NCBI GenBank assembly: GCA_964400355.1 | Contig: CAYNTO010000001.1 | Coordinates: 310,001-374,000 of the forward strand | From: JACKAL01 sp964400355 | GTDB taxonomy: Bacteria > Bdellovibrionota > Bdellovibrionia > Bdellovibrionales > JAGQZY01 | Direction: 5' to 3' | DNA length: 64,000 nucleotides | Shown here: positions 52,619-60,198 of the stretch, piece after piece | Numbering within the stretch: position 1 is the first letter of the stretch | How the letters are laid out: every line of letters begins with the position of its first letter | Position numbers and translations under genes: made by a program | Notes under the pieces: generated by a model | Told to the model about the DNA's origin: nothing | Seen by the model: only the letters and a program-made list of their open reading frames with translations | Database searches by the model: none

Positions 52619-54265
52619 TTACTGACCGCAACCGCCGCCGCACTGATTGGGTTCCTCGGCTACAGGATTTACGACCTTCAAAGGAAGCTCACTGGACTCA
52701 TTTTTATCCGATGTGCAAAGGTACGCCACCACCACATCATGAGTTCCCCAAATAAGTGCCAAGTCGTCCATCAAACCAAAGAATACTTTCCCTTCCGGAA
52801 CGCACTTGATTTTATTGGTGTACATACCCAGCTGGATGGGACCGGTGTATCTGTACAATTGAGTTCCTTTACGCTTCCAACCGCCATTAGGATTAATAAT
52901 ATGCGGTTTACCGTGGGTGTAGTGAATCTTATCCCAATCGCCACCTTGGCTCGGATACACACGACCAGATGCACAGCCACCATACTTAGTAGACGGATGC
53001 AATCCTACGGCACTACAGGCTTCGGCGTGCGTTTTAGTTGGTGCATTTGGCTCCCATGGAATGTTGATCCACTTGTGCTTTTCAGCACTAGGAGTCCACA
53101 TTGGAACACAATCCGTGTACGGTGTAGCCGCTGGATCTGGCGAGAACTGACCATCTTTACACGTAATGGTTACTGGCTTACATTCTGTACCTTCGGGAAC
53201 ATTATATTCTGCATACATGATTTTAGTTTGGCCTTCACCCAAAATAAATTTCAGCGGAGCAAATGGGCTTTTGTTGTCGTACGTGCAAAACTTTCCTTCT
53301 GGGCCATCAATCGGCTGCTCAGGTTTTGGATCCTCTGGTTTTGGATCCTCTGGTTTTGGATCTTCTGGCTTTGCACTTACTGTACATTCTTTGTAGGGGA
53401 CCGTTGCAATCTCTGGCAGAAATGCACCATTGTTACACGTTACTTCAACCGGCTCACACTGGCTACCATAGGCAACAGTGGCTGATTTGTAGCGCTTAAC
53501 TTTTGCATCGTGGTCCAACTGGATGCCGTCAGCAGAGCAGTTCTTAGGCTTGTCCACGGTACAAGCATCATAAGGTGCAGTTTCCGGAGCTACAGAAAAG
53601 TCACCATTATAGCAGGAGATAGTAACAGGTTCGCCGCACGATTCACCGTAGGCAACATTCTTCTTGGGGTAACGTTTTGCCGAAGATTGGTGAACTAATT
53701 TAAAGTCCCCTTTTTCGCAATCCTTTGGTTTGTCCTCTGTACACACAGAGTACAACTCACCTTCAACCGATAACTTTCCATTGGAGCAGCTCACTTCTAC
53801 TTCCGGGCACTTCTGGCCGAATGGAACATTTTTCTGAGTGTGCAGTGTCGCCTTCTTGTCGTGATTGAGAGTGCCATCAGAGTACTTACAATTTTCAGGA
53901 GTGCCATCGGAGCAGGACTCAAACGTCGCTGAACCATTGAGACTGCCGTCTTCTTCGCAGTAACGGAGTTCTGAAGTACAAGTTTCTCCATAATTAACAG
54001 CTTTTTTAAAATAGGCGCGCACCGAATCACCTACTTGTAGGGTTTTGCCATTGAATGTACACGTGGGTGTACCTCCTTGATCGCAGTGGTCACCCTGACA
54101 GGCCTTTTTGGTCTTAGCTGTCTTTAAGACTTTTTTGGTTTTCACCTCATCAGCGGTTTGAACGGCCGTTTTGACTTCGGCGGCGTTTCCTTCTGAGACA
54201 AATAATAAACTCATACACACGAGTTCACATATTATAGTAGCGGTATTCTTTAGCATCGTTTTCAT
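52619..54265 (-). CDS. Secreted cysteine-rich repeat protein, unknown function
   Basis: I recognise no family. The ATG at 54263-54265 follows a G-rich ribosome binding site (CAGGGGGG); a longer frame to 54382 has none. The 548-residue product has a signal peptide ending near GNAA (about residue 26). The mature part consists of about five repeats of 50-60 residues, each with a lysine-rich strand, an AYG/PFG..C motif, a C..G strand (VTCNNGAF, VSCSNGKL, ISCYNGDF) and a terminal YxxC, giving two or three cysteines per repeat. A PEDPKPEDPK linker (residues about 305-325) precedes the fifth repeat, then a Trp-rich unit of about 120 residues. The end is NQCGGGCGQ. Disulfide-stabilised, exported; possibly surface-exposed. 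Confidence 0.85.
   Translation of the reverse strand: MKTMLKNTATIICELVCMSLLFVSEGNAAEVKTAVQTADEVKTKKVLKTAKTKKACQGDHCDQGGTPTCTFNGKTLQVGDSVRAYFKKAVNYGETCTSELRYCEEDGSLNGSATFESCSDGTPENCKYSDGTLNHDKKATLHTQKNVPFGQKCPEVEVSCSNGKLSVEGELYSVCTEDKPKDCEKGDFKLVHQSSAKRYPKKNVAYGESCGEPVTISCYNGDFSVAPETAPYDACTVDKPKNCSADGIQLDHDAKVKRYKSATVAYGSQCEPVEVTCNNGAFLPEIATVPYKECTVSAKPEDPKPEDPKPEDPKPEQPIDGPEGKFCTYDNKSPFAPLKFILGEGQTKIMYAEYNVPEGTECKPVTITCKDGQFSPDPAATPYTDCVPMWTPSAEKHKWINIPWEPNAPTKTHAEACSAVGLHPSTKYGGCASGRVYPSQGGDWDKIHYTHGKPHIINPNGGWKRKGTQLYRYTGPIQLGMYTNKIKCVPEGKVFFGLMDDLALIWGTHDVVVAYLCTSDKNESSELPLKVVNPVAEEPNQCGGGCGQ
53322..53372. repeat. 15-bp tandem repeat encoding a PEDPK linker
   Basis: About 3.4 copies of the unit ggttttggatcctct run through the cysteine-rich protein gene, with one variant copy (ggatcttct). 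Being in frame, the number of PEDPK units can vary by slippage without breaking the gene. Confidence 0.8.
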
Positions 54266-54576
54266 TAGCAAGCCCCCCTGCACGAAAGATGTCTTAATTA
54301 TGTAGTACGCAAGTTCGATACCAATGCGAGGAGGCTCTACAGGGTGTCTACAACTGCTATAGTCTGTTGAAAAGTTATGCACTGAATGAAAGTTAGAGAT
54401 TCATTCTGATACATGCGCCGCTAATCTTTTATTGGTACACTTAGAATGATCTATGTTTATTGAAGATTCAACGGATTTAATTGATACGTAAACTTGATTC
54501 AGAGATTAAACCGAAAATAAAAAAGGCGTTATCTAACGCCTTTTCAAAAAAATCGGTTTGAGCTCGCAGTGGAGGC
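54266..54576. other. Intergenic region, terminator only
   Basis: Apart from the terminator at 54521-54544, which lies after the cytochrome gene's stop on the minus strand, I see only AT-rich DNA, presumably holding the promoter of the cysteine-rich protein gene. No ORF above 60 codons or RNA is visible. Confidence 0.5.
54521..54544 (-). terminator. Terminator of the cytochrome/phosphoesterase/peroxidase operon
   Basis: Arms aaggcgtta (54523-54531) and taacgcctt (54534-54542), flanked by A's and T's on both sides so it can work in either direction. It lies 30 bases after the cytochrome stop (54577). Confidence 0.88.
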
Positions 54577-54975
54577 TTAGTGCTTACCAGGTTCGAGCTT
54601 TACACCTTTACGTTCTTTTGTGATGTAAGCCTGAAGTGCGGTCATTTCCCGCGAGTCCGCTGCTAGGTTTTTACCCTGAAGTGGATTACGGATGCACCAG
54701 TTGATCATTTCCCACATCGGCGCCACTTTGCCCAATTGTTTTTGGAATTTAGGGTAGGTTTCAGGATGTGTGTTGGCCCCATTGGGGTGACATTGAGCGC
54801 ACGCCACACCGTTGGTGCCAATTTTCACTTTTGCATCGTTGGTCCACAACTGCCGACCATAAGCGGCAGATGAGTCGAACTCAGACTGCCAGCGAGCCAT
54901 GTCTTCCTTAGAAAATTGATCGGCACCGGCGGTGCCACTTACAAATAAAATTGCGAAAAAGAATACTATTTTCAT
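54577..54975 (-). CDS. Mono-haem c-type cytochrome
   Basis: A 132-residue exported cytochrome. Signal peptide MKIVFFFAILFVSGTAGA (cleavage about 18). One haem site, CAQCH (about 58-62). A second conserved part, MINWCIRNPLQGKNLAADS (about 90-108), recalls SoxA/TsdA-type cytochromes, in which a cysteine or methionine serves as the sixth ligand, but the small size fits a simple electron carrier. It is the last gene of a three-gene operon with a phosphoesterase (8-base gap). Probably periplasmic. Its partner may be the di-haem peroxidase. Confidence 0.85.
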   Translation of the reverse strand: MKIVFFFAILFVSGTAGADQFSKEDMARWQSEFDSSAAYGRQLWTNDAKVKIGTNGVACAQCHPNGANTHPETYPKFQKQLGKVAPMWEMINWCIRNPLQGKNLAADSREMTALQAYITKERKGVKLEPGKH

Positions 54976-54983
54976 CTCAGCTC

Positions 54984-56060
54984 CTAGTAATGGCTCTGTG
55001 GCGGAAGTCGTTTCTTTGGATCCTGGAAACTCACGTCTTCAGGTTTTCCGCTCTTTTCATTGAATGCCACGGTTCGTGTTTCGTTTTCGGGCAGTTGGAA
55101 ATGGGCAGTCACTCGGCCGGAGTTCATATTTATAAACTGCCAGCCTGTAGCGTCGCGCTCAAAAAATGGATCAGCGCGATTCATCGGAACAGTTAGTACT
55201 GGCAGATGACTCTCTGCTTGAGCGTAGGACTGTGGATACGGCCAAGGCCATGCAGTGGCCATCACCGAGTTGAATGCGATATTTCCTATTTGATTGTATT
55301 GAATTTGGTGCACGTGACCGTAGAGTACGTTTACTTTTTTAAACGGCTTGAGGATTTTTTGCACGTCTTCGGCATCGTCCGTCCAAAAGTTCCAATTTTT
55401 AAAAATCTTTTGCAGCGGGGAGTGAGATAGAACCACGATGGGCGTGCTGCGATCGATTTTTTCTAGATCTTTTTTGAGCCAATCACGCTGTTTTTCGCCA
55501 ACCATAAATGGGGAACCATTGGGGTTATCGAGCCCAGCCATTTCGGCCATGCGTTGTTTATCGGTGGGCCAACGTTTGAATGTCCATTCGTCAGTTGTGA
55601 GTATCGAATTGAGCACTACAAAATGTACACCTTTGTGATCAAAACTATACCACTGCGGACCGAACAGCTTTTCCCAGTACTTTCCGAGATCGAGATAGTA
55701 GTCATGCTCTCCCATCACGTGGTAGCACTTGTACTTGAGTGCCGAAAGCAATTCAGCCCCGTGATCGAGCTCAGGGGCTGTACCCAACTGCGCGAGATCT
55801 CCTCCAAAAATCACAAAGTCTGGTTTTGGAATCATGAGATTGCACTCTGCCACCGCGCGCTTTAGGCCGGCATCCCAATTTTCGACAAACTTTGAACCTT
55901 TGATGTGCTGAATGTGCGAATCGGAAATGTAGGCAAAGGTAAAGCTCTTATCCTTTTCGTCGGCACCATAGGCAAGTTTGATCAAACTCACGGGCAGTGT
56001 AGCCATTGCTCCTACGGCCAGCGCGCCTTTATTAAATTCTCTGCGAGAAAATCCACTCAT
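54984..56060 (-). CDS. Tat-exported calcineurin-like metallophosphoesterase
   Basis: A 358-residue protein. The N-terminus has a Tat signal, SRREFNKGA then a hydrophobic run ending near AYGA (about residue 33). The metallophosphoesterase motifs are in order: ISDSHIQH (DxH), GGDLAQLG (GDxx), GEHD in place of the usual GNHD, LSHSPL and YGHVHQ. The Asn-to-Glu change touches a metal-bridging residue, so catalysis may differ from the family norm. Substrate unknown. It lies between the di-haem peroxidase gene and the mono-haem cytochrome gene with 9- and 8-base gaps, so it is likely a periplasmic partner. Confidence 0.88.
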   Translation of the reverse strand: MSGFSRREFNKGALAVGAMATLPVSLIKLAYGADEKDKSFTFAYISDSHIQHIKGSKFVENWDAGLKRAVAECNLMIPKPDFVIFGGDLAQLGTAPELDHGAELLSALKYKCYHVMGEHDYYLDLGKYWEKLFGPQWYSFDHKGVHFVVLNSILTTDEWTFKRWPTDKQRMAEMAGLDNPNGSPFMVGEKQRDWLKKDLEKIDRSTPIVVLSHSPLQKIFKNWNFWTDDAEDVQKILKPFKKVNVLYGHVHQIQYNQIGNIAFNSVMATAWPWPYPQSYAQAESHLPVLTVPMNRADPFFERDATGWQFINMNSGRVTAHFQLPENETRTVAFNEKSGKPEDVSFQDPKKRLPPQSHY

Positions 56061-56069
56061 GGTTGTCTC

Positions 56070-57188
56070 CTACTTCTTGGCAAGGTGTCTTGCACTGGTT
56101 AACGTTTTCATAAAGGCTACGAGATCTTTTTTCTCTTGGGCTGTAAGATTGAGCTTACGAATGCCCCCACTAATATACGGATTTATTTTTTCTTTATCTG
56201 TGCTCGCTCCACCACGATTGTAGTGCTCTACGACCTCTTCGAGAGTTTTTAGGCTACCATCATGCATATAAGGGGCGGTGATATCGATATTGCGCAGAGT
56301 GGGGGTTTTAAAGTTCCCCATATCGAACATTTTGTTGGTGACAGCCAATCGGCCAATTTCTGACGTCTTTGCATCGGTCAGCACGGCTTTATCCACAGCT
56401 TCTTGGGAGTAGTCTTTTTGCAAAAAGGGCTGCGCTACTTTTTCGAGATCGGCTGGTGCTAAGCGATTTATTCCCACTCCGACGTTGTGAAACTTGTTGT
56501 CAGTGAACAAAGCAGTATTTTGTTCCACTACGTGGCATGACACACATCGACCGTTGCCAAGGTACACTTGAAATCCACGCTTCTCTTGGGCATTGAGAGC
56601 TGACGACTCGCCATTAAAGTACCAGCGATCAAATCGGCTATTTCCATCAATTTGAGTCCGCTCGAAAGTGGCGATGGCCTTTAGAACATGATCCAATGTA
56701 ATGGCGGATGGAGCCACGTTAAAGGCGGCCTTAAAGAGGTCTTGATAGTTTTTATCTTCGCGAACAATTTTGAGTACTGGATCATGATTTGCTAAACCCA
56801 TCTCTACCGGGTTGGTGATTGGATGTTGAGCTTGGTCTTCGAGGCTGGGTGAGCGGCCATCCCAAAATTGAGTTGGGAAGAATGCAGCATTGAGCACCGT
56901 GGGAGCATTGCGAGTGCCGAGGAGATCCTTGATTCCCTTGGAAACGCGCAGGCGATCGGTAAATCCCTTTTTAGGATCATGGCAAGTGGCGCAGGAGATT
57001 TTCCCAGTGCTGCTGAACCGTGCATCATTGAAGAGAATGTCACCGAGTTTCACTTTCTCTGGCGTGATAGGATTGTCTGCGGGCACAACCAGTTTCGGCA
57101 AACCGAGTAAATTTTGGTCGGCGGCATTGAGTAAGGACGCCGTCATGGCTATCGCTAAAATAAATGGAACAAGTACGAATGACTTCAC
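56070..57188 (-). CDS. Di-haem cytochrome c peroxidase (CcpA/MauG family)
   Basis: A 372-residue periplasmic protein. Signal peptide MKSFVLVPFILAIAMTASLLNA. Two haem sites: CATCH (66-70) and CVSCH (about 214-218). Typical stretches of the family follow: DARFSSTGKISC, FWDGRSPSLEDQA and the C-terminal FKTPTLRNI..PYMHDGSLKTL. It should reduce H2O2 with electrons from a small cytochrome, or act as a MauG-type oxidase; the presence of both haems favours peroxidase. It heads an operon with a phosphoesterase and a cytochrome. GAGGAA lies before the ATG. Confidence 0.93.
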   Translation of the reverse strand: MKSFVLVPFILAIAMTASLLNAADQNLLGLPKLVVPADNPITPEKVKLGDILFNDARFSSTGKISCATCHDPKKGFTDRLRVSKGIKDLLGTRNAPTVLNAAFFPTQFWDGRSPSLEDQAQHPITNPVEMGLANHDPVLKIVREDKNYQDLFKAAFNVAPSAITLDHVLKAIATFERTQIDGNSRFDRWYFNGESSALNAQEKRGFQVYLGNGRCVSCHVVEQNTALFTDNKFHNVGVGINRLAPADLEKVAQPFLQKDYSQEAVDKAVLTDAKTSEIGRLAVTNKMFDMGNFKTPTLRNIDITAPYMHDGSLKTLEEVVEHYNRGGASTDKEKINPYISGGIRKLNLTAQEKKDLVAFMKTLTSARHLAKK

Positions 57189-57352
57189 CGTTGATTCCTC
57201 CTGCTTATAAGAGAAATGCTAGTTGATATCCAATTCGTTATCAATAACTAATCAACATAAAGCGAAGACGAGCCAAATATTATTTCGACAGTATAGCGTG
57301 CGGCTATGTACATATAATTTGTAACTATAAAACTGTGACGATTTAATAACAA

Positions 57353-57850
57353 TTAATGGTGTGAGGTGGGCGGCAGAGCGTTTGCTGCAAAGTATTCGCG
57401 CACTTTAGTTTCCATATTGGCTTGGAGGCCAGTGCTGCGAGCGATCGCAAGTGCGTCTTCTAATTTCATTTTCTTTTGCTCTACGAGATGAATTGCCAAC
57501 CATGCCGAGGAGCGATTGGCCGTTTTACAAAAAACTAAAACAGGCTTTCCCTGGGCTTGAGCCACTTGCCCGTCGATACTTTTAATGACAGTCGGATCAA
57601 TCTGACTCTCTTTATCAAAGATCACTCGTTCATACTTCATGCTGAGTTTCGAGACCGTCGCGGGCTCACTGCAATTGCCGAGTTCATCAAAATCTCTTAA
57701 ATCCACAACAACAGCGCCGGCTTGCTTTTTAAATTCGGTGAGTTCGTTTTCGGTGGGCTGGGGAGAGATATAATAATTGCCATAGTTCTTCATTTTTGCG
57801 TGAACTAGGGTTCCAAAGAGGAGCGCAAAAAGGACAAGTGAGAGCTTCAT
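57353..57850 (-). CDS. Exported DUF442-type phosphatase-like protein
   Basis: The start chosen is the ATG at 57848-57850, opening a signal peptide (MKLSLVLFALLFGTLVHA); an ATG at 57898 would hide it, and AAAGGA directly touches this ATG, so spacing is unusual. The 165-residue product resembles the DUF442/beta-lactamase hydrolase-like group: ISPQPTENEL, VVVDLRDFDE and the P-loop-like LVFCKTANRSSA, a Cys-x4-Arg motif (Cys-Lys-Thr-Ala-Asn-Arg), seen in DUF442. It is thus phosphatase/rhodanese-like and periplasmic. Substrate unknown. It ends 164 bases before the di-haem peroxidase gene start on the same strand. Confidence 0.78.
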   Translation of the reverse strand: MKLSLVLFALLFGTLVHAKMKNYGNYYISPQPTENELTEFKKQAGAVVVDLRDFDELGNCSEPATVSKLSMKYERVIFDKESQIDPTVIKSIDGQVAQAQGKPVLVFCKTANRSSAWLAIHLVEQKKMKLEDALAIARSTGLQANMETKVREYFAANALPPTSHH

Positions 57851-58066
57851 TCCTTTAACATCGCTAGGAATCGCCAATTGGTCAATGGCTTTAGACATAT
57901 AGCGAATAGGCGATAAGGAAAGTCCTTTTCGTAATGGCAGAGCAACTGGACGTGTAGTTTTTCTAAATGAAAATTAAATGGCAAAGTGCACACAATTACT
58001 ACACAAGTTGAAGAGCCACTTTTGATAAGCTGTACCTCATAAAACGAATTTGTTTGAAGGAGTACC

Positions 58067-58834
58067 ATGAGCAATAAAAAACCAAAATCCAACTCGAAAT
58101 CAGCGACTGCAAAAATCAAGGCCGCAAAAAAAGACCGCAAATCTTTAAAGTCGGCTAAGCCGGCAAAAAAACTTTCGGCGAAGACCACCGCGAGTAAGTC
58201 GAAAAAGAAGAGTGGCGCGAAAAAAGCCACTGCTAAAAAGGTCACAATTAAAGCCAAGACAAAAATTGCCGACCGTGTGATTGGTGCCGTAAAATCGGTA
58301 GTGGACAAAGTGGCAGAGGGTGCAGATGGCTTGATAGCAGTTATTCAGGGCGATGTGATTACAGCGATCAAAGAGGATCATGATAGTCTGCGCAATTACC
58401 TCGATACACTTAAGAACACCGAAGAATCTATGCAGAAACGTCGCAAGGCTTACGAGGATTTCTCCGCGCTTCTCAAATCTCACACTGTGGCCGAGGAGAA
58501 CGCCGTTTACAAGATTGGCATGACACTTCCGGGCAAAGAAATGCACATCAAGTTTGCCGAAGGTTTTGTCGAGCATCAATTGGCCGACGACATCATGAAG
58601 CGCATGGAGTCCACCGAGGACGCTATGGCATGGAGTGCGCACGCCAATGTACTGTCGGAAATCGTTGAACATCATCTTAAAGAAGAAGAGCGGGATCTTT
58701 TGCCACAGGTGCGTCGAGCGGCCGATCTGCAAACCAACATGGATATGCTCACCGAGTTCTTATCACTTCGTGGTAAGACCCAGGAAAAAGTAACCGCCGA
58801 TAACGCCGGCGCCCTGGACCAACTGCGCGAGTAA
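58067..58834 (+). CDS. Hemerythrin HHE protein with histone-tail-like N-terminus
   Basis: A 255-residue protein in two parts. Residues 1-70 are almost only Lys, Ala, Ser and Thr (KKPKSNSKSATAK, AKKSGAKKATAKK style), like the tails of histone H1-type bacterial proteins. The C-terminal part (about 100-230) is a four-helix hemerythrin HHE domain with IKEDHDSLRNYL, LKSHTVAEENAVY, FVEHQLADDIM and VEHHLKEEERDLLP, giving the expected His/Glu iron ligands. A link of DNA-binding tail with an O2- or NO-binding di-iron domain is unusual. AAGGAG precedes the ATG. It may protect DNA from oxidative stress or sense gases; this is a guess. Confidence 0.85.
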   Translation: MSNKKPKSNSKSATAKIKAAKKDRKSLKSAKPAKKLSAKTTASKSKKKSGAKKATAKKVTIKAKTKIADRVIGAVKSVVDKVAEGADGLIAVIQGDVITAIKEDHDSLRNYLDTLKNTEESMQKRRKAYEDFSALLKSHTVAEENAVYKIGMTLPGKEMHIKFAEGFVEHQLADDIMKRMESTEDAMAWSAHANVLSEIVEHHLKEEERDLLPQVRRAADLQTNMDMLTEFLSLRGKTQEKVTADNAGALDQLRE

Positions 58835-58869
58835 CCAAGGTTCCGTGCACCTCTAGAGAGAATAAATTA

Positions 58870-59106
58870 TTAACGCTTTTTTTTCCGAGCGCCACCTTTG
58901 GCGCCTCCGGTTTCTTTATTAACGGTGGCCCAGGCGATACGCCCCGCTTTTTTAGTGCTTGCGCCCTTTTTCTTGTAGCCCTCTTCGATGTGCTCAGCCA
59001 TTCGTTTCTGCTTTGAAGAGTAGGCCGCTTTACTGCCTCGGCCATTTCCGCGAGAAGTCTTGCGAGAGGTCTTTTTCTTAGATGTCTTTTTCTTTTTTTT
59101 GGCCAT
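58870..59106 (-). CDS. Small basic stress-type protein (plasmid-stabilisation-like)
   Basis: A 78-residue, very basic protein. Its central part reads YSSKQKRMAEHIEEGYKKKGAS and RIAWATVNKETGGAKGG, which fits a small family common in soil proteobacteria, often labelled plasmid stabilization protein. The N-terminus is a Lys/Ser/Thr-Arg tail that matches the composition of the neighbouring hemerythrin's tail. AAAGGAG precedes the ATG. It converges with the hemerythrin gene. No known enzyme activity. It may bind nucleic acid because of its charge; this is inferred. Confidence 0.8.
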   Translation of the reverse strand: MAKKKKKTSKKKTSRKTSRGNGRGSKAAYSSKQKRMAEHIEEGYKKKGASTKKAGRIAWATVNKETGGAKGGARKKKR

Positions 59107-59152
59107 TTGGTCTCCTTTTTAACTATGGGTTTGCGGATCGAATCGTCAAATT

Positions 59153-60049
59153 TTAGTTTCCGCCAGAAGTTGTACCAAAAAGGTTTATTGTCTCTCCAGT
59201 AATGTAACTTCCTGTGGTGGGTGCTGCCAAAAACACATAGGCCGGAGCAATCTCTTCCGGTTGCGCAGGGCGCTTAAATAGAGTGTCCTTTCCGAAATTT
59301 TTAATTTCCGAATGTTTTCTCTCCGCTGGGTTGAGTGGAGTCCACACTGGGCCCGGTGCGACCGAGTTCACCCGAATACCTTTTTCGGCAAGAGCATTCG
59401 CCATGGACTTCGTGAAGTTATGAAGTGCACCCTTCGTGGCCGCATAGTCAATCAGATGAGCCTCGCCCTCGTAACCTAAAATTGATTCCGTATTGATTAT
59501 GCAGGCCCCTGGCTTGAGAATCGGGAGAGCCGCTTTTATAAGTTTAAAGGGTGCAAATAAATTAACCCGGAATGTGTGTTCAAATTGGTCAAATTCGAGA
59601 TCATCAATGGAGTCTAGATGATTCTGGAAAGCGGCGTTGTTCACTAAAATATCAAGTTTTTTAAATTGGCTTACCACTTTTTCGATAACTTGTGATTGAG
59701 AGTCAGCCATAAAAAAATCACACTCTATCGGCAGTGCTTTTCCACCTTCGTTTTCGATAAGTTTCAGCGTTTTCTTGGCATCATTGGCCTCTTCGGGAAG
59801 ATGAGTAAAAACCACATCTGCCCCTTCGCGAGCAAACAAAATGCAAACAGCGCGGCCGATTCCAGAATCACCACCCGTAACGAGTGCAACTTTGTTCTCC
59901 AGTTTTTTTGAGCCCAGATATTTACTATTGAGGTATTTCGGAGCCGGTTTCACTAAAGATTCTTCGCCGGGCGGCTTGAGCGATTTTTTTTGCTTTGGAA
60001 ATGGGGGTTTTTTTCGGCCCTTTGAGGGTAAGTGCTTCTCGGATCTCAT
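59153..60049 (-). CDS. SDR oxidoreductase (YhdF-type, stress-linked)
   Basis: A 298-residue short-chain dehydrogenase. A basic N-terminal extension (about 1-50) precedes the Rossmann domain with GGDSGIGRAV (cofactor loop, about 59-68), DILVNNAAF (NNAG-like, about 133-141), the catalytic Ser in NTESILG and the Tyr-Lys pair in DYAATKGAL (about 200-208). PGPVWTPLNP and a C-terminal ITGETINLFG complete the YhdF/GSP39 pattern, often grouped with desiccation/stress genes. AGGAGG precedes the ATG. Substrate unknown. It is followed by the small basic protein gene after 46 bases. Confidence 0.88.
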   Translation of the reverse strand: MRSEKHLPSKGRKKPPFPKQKKSLKPPGEESLVKPAPKYLNSKYLGSKKLENKVALVTGGDSGIGRAVCILFAREGADVVFTHLPEEANDAKKTLKLIENEGGKALPIECDFFMADSQSQVIEKVVSQFKKLDILVNNAAFQNHLDSIDDLEFDQFEHTFRVNLFAPFKLIKAALPILKPGACIINTESILGYEGEAHLIDYAATKGALHNFTKSMANALAEKGIRVNSVAPGPVWTPLNPAERKHSEIKNFGKDTLFKRPAQPEEIAPAYVFLAAPTTGSYITGETINLFGTTSGGN

Positions 60050-60139
60050 GCTTCCTCCTGATTTTTAATTTCACATTTTAACTTTGTGAAGGGGAGGATG
60101 GTTTTCTCGGGTGTCCAAATTTTGTGTAACTTTGTACAC

Positions 60140-60172
60140 ACAAAAAAAAGGGGTGGACCTATTCCACCCCTT
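60140..60172 (-). terminator. Terminator of the RND operon
   Basis: Arms aaggggtgga (60148-60157) and tccacccctt (60163-60172) around cctat, with an A-run (60142-60149) that gives a T-run on the minus strand. It lies about 30 bases after the RND stop. Confidence 0.92.
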
Positions 60173-60198
60173 CAAAGCAACACAAAAATTTAAGACAA

